Below are positions 1 to 7,104 of a DNA stretch of 11,530 nt, piece by piece. The translations under genes and the position numbers were made by a program. Below the pieces are notes generated by a model. That model saw only the letters and a list, made by a program, of their open reading frames with translations, was not told where the DNA came from and did no database searches. Numbering within the stretch: position 1 is the stretch's first letter; each line of letters starts with the position of its first letter. This stretch comes from Bacteroidota bacterium (GTDB lineage: Bacteria > Bacteroidota > Ignavibacteria > Ignavibacteriales > Ignavibacteriaceae): assembly GCA_022567875.1 (NCBI GenBank), contig JADFGB010000014.1:1-11530 (forward strand), given 5' to 3'.

Positions 1-1112
1 TTTTTTAAAATATTATCAATAAATTCCGAAGTTTGTTTACCCGGTCTAATCCCTGGTATAAAACCGCCCTGTTTTTTCATATTATCTGCAACATCCTTTG
101 GATTAAAAGAAATTGCAGTATAAAAATAAGTAAAAAAGATAATCATTAATGCATACATAAATGAATAAACAGGTGAAGTATAAACAAAATATTGACCTAA
201 ACTTTGTAAAAAATCATTGTTTGGGAAAAATGACAAAACAGTATTCGGTATAAACATAATTGACTGTGCAAATATAATTGGCATTACTCCAGCAGTGTTT
301 ACACGTAAAGGAATATATTGTGTAACACCTCCATAAACTTTTCTTCCCACAACTCTTTTGGCATATTGAACGGGAATCCTTCTAGTCCCCTGTGTTACCA
401 AAATAACTCCCGCAATTATAAATACCATAAATACAAGTATTACAATCTCAATTACCAAACTTCTGGTTCCAGCAGCAATCAACCTGTATTCATCTAACAT
501 AGCAAAAGGGAACCTATTTATAATACCAATAAAAATTATAAGTGAAATACCGTTACCAATTCCTTTATCAGTAATCTGTTCACCAAGCCACATCATAAAG
601 ACAGTTCCCGAAGTAAGGATAAGGATAGTAGAAACTATCCACATCATCCCTTGTACACCTTCAGGAATAATTGGTGTACCCTGCACATTAATATTTAACA
701 ATCTAATTGTTACACCCCAAGCTTGTAAGCAAGAAATTAATATTGTTCCGTACCGAGTAAGCTGTGTTATTTTCTTTCTTCCATCTTCACCTTCTTGTTG
801 CAGCTTTTGGAAATAAGGAACAACAGCTCCCATTAACTGAATAATAATTGAAGCTGAGATATACGGCATAATACCAAGAGCAAAAATAGCAGCATTTGAA
901 AAAGCACCACCCACAAACATATCATATAACCCAAAAAGATTATCTGTAGTTTGATTTTGTGTGCTTGCAGCCAATAATGATGCATCAACACCGGGTAATG
1001 TAACATGAGCGCCAATTCTTACAATAACTAACAGAGCCAAAGTGTAAATTATTCTTTGACGAAGTTCGTGTATCTTAAAAACGTTTCTTATGGAATCCGT
1101 AAATTTTGACAT
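1..1112 (-). CDS. secY: Protein translocase subunit SecY, 3' end cut by window edge
   Basis: SecY is the pore-forming subunit of the SecYEG channel in the inner membrane and passes unfolded or nascent proteins out of the cytoplasm. Translating the minus strand from ATG at 1112 (MSKFTDSIRNVF) gives 370 codons with no stop before the edge. The family is usually about 430-450 residues, so the last segments (around TM9-10) are missing. Visible hallmarks are repeated hydrophobic segments, an early LPGVDAS stretch where TM1 leads into the plug region, the motif RRIPVQYAKRVVGRKVYGG in a cytosolic loop, and GIRPGKQT near positions 35-60. The last contains the conserved cytosolic C5-loop arginine known to matter for SecA-driven translocation. 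It lies 11 nt after the rplO stop, the classical spc-operon position. Identification is certain; only the C-terminus is unseen. Confidence 0.97.
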   Translation of the reverse strand, partial: MSKFTDSIRNVFKIHELRQRIIYTLALLVIVRIGAHVTLPGVDASLLAASTQNQTTDNLFGLYDMFVGGAFSNAAIFALGIMPYISASIIIQLMGAVVPYFQKLQQEGEDGRKKITQLTRYGTILISCLQAWGVTIRLLNINVQGTPIIPEGVQGMMWIVSTILILTSGTVFMMWLGEQITDKGIGNGISLIIFIGIINRFPFAMLDEYRLIAAGTRSLVIEIVILVFMVFIIAGVILVTQGTRRIPVQYAKRVVGRKVYGGVTQYIPLRVNTAGVMPIIFAQSIMFIPNTVLSFFPNNDFLQSLGQYFVYTSPVYSFMYALMIIFFTYFYTAISFNPKDVADNMKKQGGFIPGIRPGKQTSEFIDNILK

Positions 1113-1123
1113 ATTCTATGAAA

Positions 1124-1582
1124 TTATACTTTTTTTATTGTACCGCCAGCGGCTTCAATTTTTTCTTTTGCTGATTGACTAAAAGCATTTACTTCAATTT
1201 GAAGTTTGCTTTTAATTTCTCCGTTACCTAAAATTTTTACAGGTTGTTTGATATCTGAGATAAGACCAACAGCTTTTAATGTATCTATATTAACCAAACC
1301 TTTTTTTAATTTTTTATCTTCCACCAATTTTTGAAGAGAGTTAAGATTTACAACCTGATAATAAACTTTAAAAATATTAGTAAACCCAAATTTTGGTACA
1401 CGTCTTTGCAAAGGCATCTGACCGCCCTCAAACCAAGCTTTATGTTTTGCACCTGATCGTGACAATTGTCCGTTGCTTCCTCTTGTAGCAGTTTTACCTC
1501 TTCCAGAACCAGCGCCTCTTGCAACTCTTTTTCTTTTTCTTCTTGAACCTTTAACGTATTTAAGATTACTTAGAATATCCAT
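1124..1582 (-). CDS. rplO: 50S ribosomal protein L15
   Basis: L15 is a late-assembly protein of the large subunit whose extended N-terminus threads into 23S rRNA. The 152-residue product is of normal length. The N-terminal third is Gly/Arg/Lys-rich (KRVARGAGSGRGKTATRG, about residues 18-35), followed by the conserved FEGGQMPLQRRVPKFGF block (about 51-67) and a globular C-terminal domain ending in AAGGTIKKV. The ATG at 1582 is preceded by AAAGGA about 5 nt upstream. The gene starts 2 nt after the rpmD stop and ends 11 nt before secY, so translation is probably coupled on both sides. Nothing in it looks unusual. Confidence 0.97.
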   Translation of the reverse strand: MDILSNLKYVKGSRRKRKRVARGAGSGRGKTATRGSNGQLSRSGAKHKAWFEGGQMPLQRRVPKFGFTNIFKVYYQVVNLNSLQKLVEDKKLKKGLVNIDTLKAVGLISDIKQPVKILGNGEIKSKLQIEVNAFSQSAKEKIEAAGGTIKKV

Positions 1583-1584
1583 GA

Positions 1585-1782
1585 TTATCCTTTACTTGCC
1601 TTCTTTATTTTCTCTACAGTTACTAAATGAGTTACTTTGTTTATCATTCCTCTTATTTGAGGAGTATCATTGTGAATTATTTCCCAATTTGGTCTTCCAA
1701 GTCCTAATGCTTTAATAGTAAGCTTTTGATCTTTGGGCCTGTCAATTACACTTCTTATTTGTTTTACTTTTATTTTACTCAT
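1585..1782 (-). CDS. rpmD: 50S ribosomal protein L30
   Basis: L30 is a small peripheral protein of the large subunit. The 65-residue product begins KIKVKQIRSVIDRPKDQK and carries the family block TIKALGLGRPN (about residues 22-32), then a basic helix and the HLVTVE strand near the end. Length matches the usual 58-65 residues. The ATG at 1782 follows GAGGAAG with short spacing. The gene sits 11 nt after rpsE and 2 nt before rplO. Some bacteria lack L30, so its presence is mildly informative, but the position between S5 and L15 is standard. Confidence 0.96.
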   Translation of the reverse strand: MSKIKVKQIRSVIDRPKDQKLTIKALGLGRPNWEIIHNDTPQIRGMINKVTHLVTVEKIKKASKG

Positions 1783-1793
1783 TTCTTCCTCAA

Positions 1794-2300
1794 TTAAGCA
1801 GTGAATAAATCACTTATGCTAATGCCTCTTTTTTTAGCCATCTTTTTTGCATCTATTAAACCAAGTAAACAATTTAAAGTTGCTTTAACCTGGTTGTGAG
1901 AATTACTTGAACCCAACGACTTTGTTAATATGTCTTGCACACCAGTTGCTTCCAACACAGCACGAACACCTCCCCCTGCAATAAGACCTGTACCGGGTGA
2001 AGCAGGTTTTAACAAAACTTTTCCTGCACCATACTTACCAATAATTTTATGTGGTATTGTTCCTTTGTGGATTAAAATTTTTACAAGGTTTTTCTTTGCA
2101 TCATCAACTCCTTTTGAAATTGCTTCAGCAACTTCGTTAGCTTTGCCTAAGCCAACTCCTAAAATACCATCACCATTTCCTACAACTACAATAGCATTAA
2201 AACTAAATCTCCTTCCACCTTTTACAACTTTAGCTACTCTATTAATTTCTACAACTTTTTCTTTTAAGTTTTCTACGTCTGTTGCTTTAATTGGTTTCAA
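1794..2300 (-). CDS. rpsE: 30S ribosomal protein S5, TTG start
   Basis: S5 is a small-subunit protein at the mRNA entry and 16S helix 28-34 region that affects decoding accuracy. The 168-residue product has the N-terminal double-stranded-RNA-binding-like domain ([21 protein letters not shown], about residues 14-34), the loop [16 protein letters not shown], and the C-terminal domain with the Gly/Ala-rich segment [18 protein letters not shown] (about 106-123). The start is TTG at 2298-2300. An in-frame TAG lies only four codons upstream (2310-2312), and no in-frame ATG or GTG occurs before the conserved domain. The only SD-like sequence is a weak GAGAG 5 nt upstream. Unusually, the gene is separated from rplR by a tRNA gene and has a 68-nt AT-rich leader after that tRNA. 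Identity is certain; the TTG start is strongly supported by exclusion. Confidence 0.96.
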   Translation of the reverse strand: MKPIKATDVENLKEKVVEINRVAKVVKGGRRFSFNAIVVVGNGDGILGVGLGKANEVAEAISKGVDDAKKNLVKILIHKGTIPHKIIGKYGAGKVLLKPASPGTGLIAGGGVRAVLEATGVQDILTKSLGSSNSHNQVKATLNCLLGLIDAKKMAKKRGISISDLFTA

Positions 2301-2310
2301 TTTTTCTCTC
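2298..2310 (-). promoter_or_regulatory. rpsE start site: weak GAGAG ribosome site and TTG codon
   Basis: Reading the minus strand, GAGAG (2306-2310) is followed by five A residues and then TTG (2298-2300). An in-frame TAG overlaps the upstream part (2310-2312), so translation cannot begin earlier. The weak SD and non-ATG start suggest relatively poor intrinsic initiation, or a reliance on leader structure. No hairpin is obvious by eye. Confidence 0.6.
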
Positions 2311-2368
2311 TAATAATTTTTATTAATTTTAGTTATATGTTTTCCCAAAGTTTATATAGCTTTTATAG

Positions 2369-2439
2369 CTGCCGGGAGAGGATTTGAACCTCTACAGACG
2401 CCTTCAAAGGGCGTAGTCCTGCCATTAGACGACCCGGCA
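2369..2439 (-). tRNA. tRNA-Gln (anticodon UUG)
   Basis: The minus strand folds into a complete cloverleaf of 71 nt without CCA. The acceptor stem TGCCGGG pairs fully with CCCGGCA. The D arm GTC/GAC encloses a loop with GG. The anticodon stem ACGCC/GGCGT holds the loop CTTTGAA, giving anticodon TTG (reads CAA, and CAG by wobble). A 4-nt variable loop and the T arm AGAGG-TTCAAAT-CCTCT follow. The discriminator base is G and the first pair is U1-A72, both typical of glutamine tRNAs. The CCA end is not encoded (CTA follows), so a CCA-adding enzyme must finish it. The gene starts 19 nt after the rplR stop and ends 68 nt before the rpsE start, on the same strand, so it is probably excised from the ribosomal-protein transcript unless it has its own promoter. 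Confidence 0.95.
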
Positions 2440-2458
2440 AAACTGATAATTCCACTCA

Positions 2459-2824
2459 TCAAAACTTTAGGCCTCCTTCACGAGCACCGTCAGCTAAGGC
2501 TTGAACTCGACCATGATATTTATAACCATTTCTATCAAAAACAATTGTGGATATTTTTTTCTCTAAAGCTTTTTTAGCTAATAGATTACCGACTATTTTA
2601 CTTCTTGCAATTTTACTTTTAGATCCTTTTAATTCTTCGCTAACTTCTTTTGAAAGCGAAGAAGCAGAGGCTAAAGTTTTACCAACCGAATCATCAATTA
2701 ATTGTGCATAAATATTTGTTAAACTGCGATAAACGGTCAACCTCGGTATATTTAAAGTACCGGAGATATGTTTTCTTATCTTAATTTTAGAACGCATTCT
2801 TGTGTTTTTCTTTTTCATAATCAT
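2459..2824 (-). CDS. rplR: 50S ribosomal protein L18
   Basis: L18 binds 5S rRNA and, with L5, anchors it in the central protuberance of the large subunit. The 121-residue product starts MIMKKKNTRMRSKIKIRKHISGT, a basic tail typical of the family. It continues with RLTVYRSLTNIYAQLIDD and ends with the conserved block VFDRNGYKYHGRVQALADGAREGGLKF (about 95-121). Two ATGs are possible (2824 and 2818). The upstream one is preferred because GGAG lies 12 nt before it and 18 nt before the second. It follows rplF by 23 nt. What lies downstream is unusual: instead of rpsE, a tRNA-Gln gene begins 19 nt after the TGA stop. Confidence 0.96.
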   Translation of the reverse strand: MIMKKKNTRMRSKIKIRKHISGTLNIPRLTVYRSLTNIYAQLIDDSVGKTLASASSLSKEVSEELKGSKSKIARSKIVGNLLAKKALEKKISTIVFDRNGYKYHGRVQALADGAREGGLKF

Positions 2825-2847
2825 CTTTTTAAATCACTCCACTAAAG

Positions 2848-3387
2848 TTAAGTACCCGCAGTTTTACCAGCTTTTCTTTGTATTTGTTCATCAGAGTATT
2901 TTATACCCTTACCTTTATATGGTTCAGGTTTTCTTATTGATCTTATTTTAGCAGCTACCTGGCCAACTAATTGTTTATCAATACCCGAAATAATAATTTG
3001 TGTTTGGGTTGGTGCCTGAATTGTAATCTCTTCAGACGGCATAAAATATATTGGATGTGAATATCCAATATTTAATAATAGGTTTTTCCCTTTCATTTCT
3101 GCTTTGTAACCAACACCAACAATATCTAAAGTTTTTGAATAAGATGTGTGCACTCCAGTTACCATATTTTGAATTAAAGCACGGGTTAATCCGTGTAAAG
3201 CTCTGTGCTCTTTTGAATCATCAGGTCTGGTTACAACAACCTCATCTTTTTTTACTTCTATAGAAATATCGGAATTAAAACTATTTTTTAATTCTCCCTT
3301 GGGACCTTTTACCGTTAAAGTATTTCCTTCTTTAGTAATAATAACTCCTTCGGGTATTTCCACAGGTTTTTTACCTATTCTTGACAC
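2848..3387 (-). CDS. rplF: 50S ribosomal protein L6, GTG start
   Basis: L6 sits near the factor-binding region of the large subunit, beside the sarcin-ricin loop. Starting from GTG at 3385-3387 the product is 179 residues, the usual length, and opens with the family N-terminus (V/M)SRIGKKPVEIPEGV. Two repeated alpha/beta domains follow: TVKGPKGELKNSF in the first, and the second ending in KIRSIRKPEPYKGKGIKYSDE plus a basic GKTAGT tail. A longer frame reaches back to 3441 but overlaps rpsH and adds residues foreign to the family. The GTG has a well-placed GGAG 8 nt upstream and lies 22 nt after the rpsH stop, so it is the better start. Confidence 0.95.
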   Translation of the reverse strand: MSRIGKKPVEIPEGVIITKEGNTLTVKGPKGELKNSFNSDISIEVKKDEVVVTRPDDSKEHRALHGLTRALIQNMVTGVHTSYSKTLDIVGVGYKAEMKGKNLLLNIGYSHPIYFMPSEEITIQAPTQTQIIISGIDKQLVGQVAAKIRSIRKPEPYKGKGIKYSDEQIQRKAGKTAGT

Positions 3388-3399
3388 TTTTAAAACTCC
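3385..3399 (-). promoter_or_regulatory. rplF ribosome binding site and GTG start
   Basis: On the minus strand GGAG (3396-3399) is followed by 8 nt and then GTG TCA AGA ATA GGT, encoding the conserved (M)SRIG N-terminus. This sets the start of rplF and excludes the longer upstream reading that would overlap rpsH. Confidence 0.8.
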
Positions 3400-3409
3400 A
3401 TAATAAAAA

Positions 3410-3805
3410 TTACCAAATATGACAAATAACTTCGCCACCAATTGATTCTTTACGTGCTTGTTTTTCAGTCATCAATCCTTTTGATGTAGAAATAACAGCA
3501 ATACCTAAACCATTTAATACTCTCGGTAAAGTATCTGCACCTTCATAAATTCTTAAACCTGGTTTGCTAATTTTTTTCAAACCGCTTATTGCAGCTTCAC
3601 CATTTGTATATTTTAATCTAACATCAATAACATTTTGTTTATTATCTTCAACCAAAATATAATCTTGAATAAAATTTTGTTGTTTGAAAATTTCAACTAA
3701 ACTTAATTTCATTTTTGATGAAGGTATTTCAACCCTTATTTTTTTAGCTTTACTTGCATTTCTAATTCGTGTTAATAAATCCGCTATTGGATCAGTTACA
3801 GGCAT
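3410..3805 (-). CDS. rpsH: 30S ribosomal protein S8
   Basis: S8 binds the central domain of 16S rRNA early in small-subunit assembly; in E. coli it is also the translational repressor of the spc operon, binding mRNA near the L5 start. The 131-residue product is full length: [22 protein letters not shown] at the N-terminus, a central KLKYTNG-type segment, and the hallmark C-terminal block [41 protein letters not shown], of which the [12 protein letters not shown] core is diagnostic. The ATG at 3805 has a perfect AGGAGGAG 6 nt upstream that overlaps the rpsN stop. Whether S8 feedback operates here is unknown. Confidence 0.97.
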   Translation of the reverse strand: MPVTDPIADLLTRIRNASKAKKIRVEIPSSKMKLSLVEIFKQQNFIQDYILVEDNKQNVIDVRLKYTNGEAAISGLKKISKPGLRIYEGADTLPRVLNGLGIAVISTSKGLMTEKQARKESIGGEVICHIW

Positions 3806-3819
3806 ATATATCTCCTCCT
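3803..3819 (-). promoter_or_regulatory. Strong SD of rpsH overlapping the rpsN stop codon
   Basis: The minus strand reads TAGGAGGAGATATATATG, where TAG (3818-3820) ends rpsN, AGGAGGAG (3812-3819) is a near-perfect SD, and ATG (3803-3805) begins rpsH. The overlap suggests termination-reinitiation coupling of S14 and S8 synthesis. Confidence 0.85.
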
Positions 3820-4087
3820 ACCAACTTGATTTTTTTAATCCGGGTATTTCGCCTCTTAAAGCCATCTCTCTTAAAACAAGTCTTGAAATACCAAATTTTC
3901 TATAATATGATCTTGCTCTACCAGTAAACATACATCTGTTATTAAGTCTAACAGGTGAAGAATTTTTAGGTAATTTCTGTAATGCTTCATAATCACCATT
4001 TTCTTTCAATTCTTTTCTTAATTTTGCATACTTCTTAACAAGTCTTTCTCTTTTTTCTTGTCTAGCTATTAAACATTTACGAGCCAT
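3818..4087 (-). CDS. rpsN: 30S ribosomal protein S14, long zinc-free form
   Basis: S14 binds the 3' major domain in the head of the small subunit. At 89 residues this is the long form, not the 61-residue zinc-ribbon form: it has only isolated cysteines (C5, and one in NRCMFTGR) and no CxxC pairs. The C-terminal block [40 protein letters not shown] is the family signature. The N-terminal part (about 1-45) is a basic helix-rich region. The ATG at 4087 has AGGAG 5 nt upstream. The gene lies 12 nt after rplE and its TAG stop is embedded in the rpsH ribosome site. Confidence 0.97.
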   Translation of the reverse strand: MARKCLIARQEKRERLVKKYAKLRKELKENGDYEALQKLPKNSSPVRLNNRCMFTGRARSYYRKFGISRLVLREMALRGEIPGLKKSSW

Positions 4088-4099
4088 TAGTTCTCCTAA

Positions 4100-4747
4100 T
4101 TAAGCTGATTTAAGTTCTTTTTTTATAAATGGGAACCCGAAAGCCAATAATAATTCATAAGCTTCGGCATCAGTTTTAGCAGTTGTAACAAAAGTTATAT
4201 CCATTCCTAAAACTTTATTTACCCTATCAATATCTATTTCGGGAAATATAACATGCTCTTTAACACCTAAGGTATAATTCCCTCTACCATCAAATGATTT
4301 ATCCGACAGACCTCTAAAATCCCTTACACGAGGTAAAACTATATTTATCATTCTGTCTAAAAATTCATACATATTATCTCTTCTTAATGTTACCTTCGTA
4401 CCTATTTTCATGCCTTCACGAAGTTTAAAGTTAGAAATAGCTTTCTTTGCAATTCTAATACTTGATTTTTGTCCTGAAATAGTTTCAATAATTTTTACAG
4501 CATCATCAAGCACTTTTGAATCTGAAGCAGCAGCACCCACACCCATATTTATTACAATCTTTGAAAGTTTGGGTACTTGCATAACACTCTTATAATTAAT
4601 TTTTTTCATAAGAGAAGGCACTATTTCTTTTTTATATATTCCTTCAAGTCTAACGGGAATATCAACTTTAGCTACTGTTTCTTTTACCTTAACTTTTACT
4701 TTAGGTGTTTTTTCTTTTTTAATTTTTTGTTCTTTTTTCTCAGCCAT
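4100..4747 (-). CDS. rplE: 50S ribosomal protein L5 with lysine-rich N-terminal extension
   Basis: L5 binds 5S rRNA in the central protuberance and contacts the small subunit and the P-site tRNA. The family core begins at about residue 32 ([17 protein letters not shown]) and continues through [34 protein letters not shown], the diagnostic [32 protein letters not shown] and the C-terminal [19 protein letters not shown]. At 215 residues it is about 30 longer than the usual 178-185. The excess is an N-terminal tail of residues 1-31 with 11 lysines and several K-V repeats (PKVKVKVKE). No ATG, GTG or TTG seems better placed between the first ATG and the core, and the tail is in the same open frame. 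SD support is weak (AAGG about 13 nt upstream). The tail probably adds rRNA contacts, but that is inference. Confidence 0.95.
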   Translation of the reverse strand: MAEKKEQKIKKEKTPKVKVKVKETVAKVDIPVRLEGIYKKEIVPSLMKKINYKSVMQVPKLSKIVINMGVGAAASDSKVLDDAVKIIETISGQKSSIRIAKKAISNFKLREGMKIGTKVTLRRDNMYEFLDRMINIVLPRVRDFRGLSDKSFDGRGNYTLGVKEHVIFPEIDIDRVNKVLGMDITFVTTAKTDAEAYELLLAFGFPFIKKELKSA

Positions 4748-4772
4748 TTTTAGATAAAAACCTTATTTGAAT

Positions 4773-5102
4773 TTAAATCATTTCTCCACTTATTTTACTT
4801 ACACGAACTCTTTTCTTTTTACCGGTCTTTTCATCCAGTATTATTTGTGTACCAATTCTTGTTGGTTCGTTAGACTTTGGATCCAACAGCATAATATTAG
4901 AAATATGTATAGACGCTTCTTTCTCTATTATACCACCTTGAGGATTAGTTTGAGTCGGTTTTGTATGTCTTTTTCTAATGTTTACACCTTCAATAATTAA
5001 CCTAGATTTTTTAGGAAAAACTTTTAATACTTTTCCGGTTTTTCCACGATCGTTTCCGGTAATTACTACTATGTTATCATTTTTGTGAATTTTAACTTTC
5101 AT
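4773..5102 (-). CDS. rplX: 50S ribosomal protein L24
   Basis: L24 is one of the two initiators of large-subunit assembly, binding the 5' domain of 23S rRNA near the exit-tunnel opening. The 109-residue product has a KOW motif at about residues 8-32 ([25 protein letters not shown]), then the conserved [22 protein letters not shown] and a C-terminal [13 protein letters not shown] block. Length is typical. The ATG at 5102 follows AAGGA closely and lies 9 nt after the rplN stop; the rplE start is 25 nt further on. Confidence 0.97.
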   Translation of the reverse strand: MKVKIHKNDNIVVITGNDRGKTGKVLKVFPKKSRLIIEGVNIRKRHTKPTQTNPQGGIIEKEASIHISNIMLLDPKSNEPTRIGTQIILDEKTGKKKRVRVSKISGEMI

Positions 5103-5111
5103 TGATAATCC

Positions 5112-5480
5112 TTATAAAACTTCTGGTGCAAGAGAAACAATTTTCATGTATTGTTTATCTCTTAATTCTCTAGCAACCGGTCCAAAAATACGTGTACCAA
5201 TTGGTTCATTTTGATTGTTTAATAGCACGGCTGCATTTTCATCAAATCTTATGTATGAACCGTCCTTGCGTCTGACTTCTTTTTTTGTTCTTACTATTAC
5301 TGCTCTTGAAACTTCACCTTTTTTTACACTACTATTAGGAATAGCAGCTTTTACAGACACAACTATTAAATCGCCAATACTAGCATATCTCCTACCACTG
5401 CCTCCAAGAACACGAATGCATCTTACCTTTTTTGCTCCGGAATTATCGGCAACAATTAAATTTGTTTCTACCTGAATCAT
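5112..5480 (-). CDS. rplN: 50S ribosomal protein L14
   Basis: L14 sits on the subunit interface of the 50S particle, contacting 16S helix 14 in bridge B8, and is the target of the silencing factor RsfS. The 122-residue product is exactly family length and nearly every segment is canonical: [28 protein letters not shown], the signature [36 protein letters not shown] (about 58-87), and the C-terminal [25 protein letters not shown]. The ATG at 5480 has GGAG 9 nt upstream. In E. coli this gene opens the spc operon. Here only 20 nt separate it from rpsQ, with no visible promoter. Confidence 0.98.
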   Translation of the reverse strand: MIQVETNLIVADNSGAKKVRCIRVLGGSGRRYASIGDLIVVSVKAAIPNSSVKKGEVSRAVIVRTKKEVRRKDGSYIRFDENAAVLLNNQNEPIGTRIFGPVARELRDKQYMKIVSLAPEVL

Positions 5481-5500
5481 TTTACACTACTCCTTATTAA

Positions 5501-5758
5501 CTACTTGGCTTTTTCTATAATCTCAATTAATCGCCATCTTTTTTTAGAACTTAGAGGACGTGTTTCCATTATTTTAACTTTATCACCTATTCTACACTCA
5601 CCTTTTTCATCGTGTGCCATAAGCTTTGTAGTTTTCTTAAAATATTTCTTATAAATTGGATGTGGTACCTTTCTTTCTATTGTTACAGTAATAGATTTAT
5701 CCATTTTATCGCTAACAACAGTTCCAATTCTTATTTTTCTTAAAGCCCTTTTTTCCAT
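5501..5758 (-). CDS. rpsQ: 30S ribosomal protein S17
   Basis: S17 is a primary binder of the 5' domain of 16S rRNA and has an OB fold. The 85-residue product shows the core [43 protein letters not shown] (about 9-51) followed by the signature [24 protein letters not shown]. Length is typical. The ATG at 5758 lies 2 nt after the rpmC stop, so the two are likely translationally coupled. It ends with TAG, 20 nt before rplN. Confidence 0.97.
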   Translation of the reverse strand: MEKRALRKIRIGTVVSDKMDKSITVTIERKVPHPIYKKYFKKTTKLMAHDEKGECRIGDKVKIMETRPLSSKKRWRLIEIIEKAK

Positions 5759-5760
5759 AA

Positions 5761-5991
5761 TTAAGCAGTAACTCCTTCATTAATATTAGCTGATATATTT
5801 CCAGCAGATTCTATTTCTTTTAATATTGTTTTCATTCTAGCGATATCATTTTTAGTCATTTTTAACTTTGCAGTATTTGTAAGCTGCTTTAATTGATGAG
5901 TAAAACGTAAATCTATTACATTTTTCTCTTCTTCTTCTATCCTTTTAATAAGTTCTTCTTTTTTTAGCTCTCTTACTTCATGTGCTTTCAT
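5761..5991 (-). CDS. rpmC: 50S ribosomal protein L29
   Basis: L29 lies beside L23 at the polypeptide exit and forms part of the docking site for targeting factors. The 76-residue product is a predicted helical hairpin: [37 protein letters not shown] (about 1-37), then the conserved ..[21 protein letters not shown] block (about 39-60). A 15-residue polar tail ([16 protein letters not shown]) makes it slightly longer than the usual 60-68. The ATG at 5991 follows GAGG about 8 nt upstream. It is 21 nt from rplP. Confidence 0.96.
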   Translation of the reverse strand: MKAHEVRELKKEELIKRIEEEEKNVIDLRFTHQLKQLTNTAKLKMTKNDIARMKTILKEIESAGNISANINEGVTA

Positions 5992-6012
5992 ATTTATATC
6001 CTCAATAACATT

Positions 6013-6429
6013 TTATTCATAATCAGGTCTTTGAACAACTTTTGTTTTAATTGGTAATTTATATGAACAGCTTTTTAATGCTGCATAGGCTATTTCCTTG
6101 GAAACACCTGAAACCTCAAACATTACTCTTCCAGGTTTAACAACTGCTACCCAAAATTCTGGTGCACCTTTACCTTTACCCATTCTCGTTTCTAAAGGTT
6201 TCTTTGATACAGGTTTATCAGGAAAAATTCTTATCCAAACTTTACCGTCTCTTTTCATTTTTCTTGAAAGAGCAACACGGCAGGCTTCAATCTGCCTACT
6301 TGTAATCCAATGAGGTTGTAATGCTTTTAAACCAAAATCACCAAATGATACAGCACTTCCCCGGTAAGCTTTGCCTTTCATTCTACCTCTTTGTGATTTC
6401 CTAAATTTTACTCTCTTTGGCATTAACAT
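6013..6429 (-). CDS. rplP: 50S ribosomal protein L16
   Basis: L16 is a late-assembling protein contacting tRNA elbows at the A site and organising the peptidyl-transferase region. The 138-residue product begins [24 protein letters not shown], matching the common MLxPKR opening. It contains [24 protein letters not shown] (about 34-57), the [38 protein letters not shown] block, and a final [10 protein letters not shown]. The first ATG (6429) is preferred over the one two codons later because GGGAG lies 10 nt before it and the MLxPKR pattern is conserved. Confidence 0.97.
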   Translation of the reverse strand: MLMPKRVKFRKSQRGRMKGKAYRGSAVSFGDFGLKALQPHWITSRQIEACRVALSRKMKRDGKVWIRIFPDKPVSKKPLETRMGKGKGAPEFWVAVVKPGRVMFEVSGVSKEIAYAALKSCSYKLPIKTKVVQRPDYE

Positions 6430-6449
6430 AATTCAAAAACTCCCAGTAA

Positions 6450-7091
6450 TTATTCAGTAACTCTCTTTCCTAAAATTTCACCACGGCATATCCAAACTTT
6501 TATGCCTATTGAACCGTAAATTGTTTCTGCTCTTCCGCAAGCATAATCAATATCGGCTCTAATTGTATGCAAAGGTATTCTACCTTTTTTATATTGCTCT
6601 GTTCTTGCCATTTCTGCTCCACCTAATCTACCTGAACACATAATTCTAATACCCTCTGCACCCATTCTCATGCCTGCTGTAATTGCCATTTTCATTGCTC
6701 TTCTAAAGGACATTCTTCCCGATAATTGATGGGCTAAATTTTCAGCGACTAAATATGCATCTAATTCCGGTCTTTTTATTTCTGTTATTTGAACTTTAAC
6801 ATCTTTGTCTGTAATACTTTTTAATTCCTGCTCTAATTGTGTTATCTCTTTTCCACTTTTACCAATTACAACTCCGGGTCTTGAAGTATGTATGGTTAAT
6901 AATATTTTTTTTGAAGTTCTATCAATAATTAATTTAGAGATACCAGCTTTTTTTAATCTGTTTCTAATATATTCTCTTAATTTAGCATCCTCTTTTAGCT
7001 TTGTTGCGTAACTGTTTTTTTCATACCAGTTAGACTCCCAACCTCTAATAACACCAACTCTAAAACCTAATGGATGTGTTTTCTGTCCCAA
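6450..7091 (-). CDS. rpsC: 30S ribosomal protein S3, TTG start
   Basis: S3 lines the mRNA entry tunnel in the small-subunit head and, with S4 and S5, gives the ribosome helicase activity. The 213-residue product opens (M)[22 protein letters not shown], has a type-II KH domain with the GKSG loop at residues 77-80, and the C-terminal block GLSGRxSFRRAMK-like segment [34 protein letters not shown] and [24 protein letters not shown]. The start codon is TTG (7089-7091): an in-frame TAA lies two codons upstream and GQKTHP is the invariant N-terminus after Met. A strong AGGAGGA, 6 nt away, compensates. It follows rplV by 11 nt. Confidence 0.97.
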   Translation of the reverse strand: MGQKTHPLGFRVGVIRGWESNWYEKNSYATKLKEDAKLREYIRNRLKKAGISKLIIDRTSKKILLTIHTSRPGVVIGKSGKEITQLEQELKSITDKDVKVQITEIKRPELDAYLVAENLAHQLSGRMSFRRAMKMAITAGMRMGAEGIRIMCSGRLGGAEMARTEQYKKGRIPLHTIRADIDYACGRAETIYGSIGIKVWICRGEILGKRVTE

Positions 7092-7104
7092 AAATTATCC
7101 TCCT
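7089..7104 (-). promoter_or_regulatory. Strong SD plus TTG start of rpsC, overlapping the rplV stop
   Basis: The minus strand reads TAGGAGGATAATTTTTG. TAG (7103-7105) stops rplV, AGGAGGA (7098-7104) is the SD, and TTG (7089-7091) begins rpsC. An in-frame TAA immediately before the TTT-TTG pair excludes any earlier start. The arrangement repeats the rpsN-rpsH junction and suggests coupling. Confidence 0.85.

Noticed and set aside
833..1015. 60-residue minus-strand open frame inside secY
   Set aside because: It is in another frame of the real secY coding sequence and its Leu-rich translation is a by-product of membrane-segment codons. SecY itself is open across the whole region.
1930..2313. 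127-residue plus-strand open frame opposite rpsE
   Set aside because: It is almost entirely antisense to rpsE, is Pro/Thr/Phe-rich as expected from the reverse of a Gly/Lys/Val-rich gene, and has no ribosome site. The same applies to the other shorter plus-strand frames opposite ribosomal genes.
2301..2368. Promoter-like TATATAAACTTTG after the tRNA, possibly driving rpsE
   Set aside because: The spacing does not fit the TAnnTTTG element (one base too many) and no -33 partner is clear. It remains possible but unsupported.
2369..2439. tRNA-Gln as an attachment site for an integrated element
   Set aside because: No integrase, no repeated tRNA 3' end and no foreign genes occur nearby. The flanks run straight into rplR and rpsE.
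3388..3441. Longer L6 reading starting at 3441
   Set aside because: The added [15 protein letters not shown]... segment overlaps the end of rpsH, is not seen in L6, and the GTG at 3387 has a good SD and the conserved SRIGKKPVEIP start.
3818..4087. S14 lacking zinc-binding cysteine pairs as a loss of function
   Set aside because: This is the ordinary long zinc-independent S14 type found in many bacteria, with all of its C-terminal signature intact.
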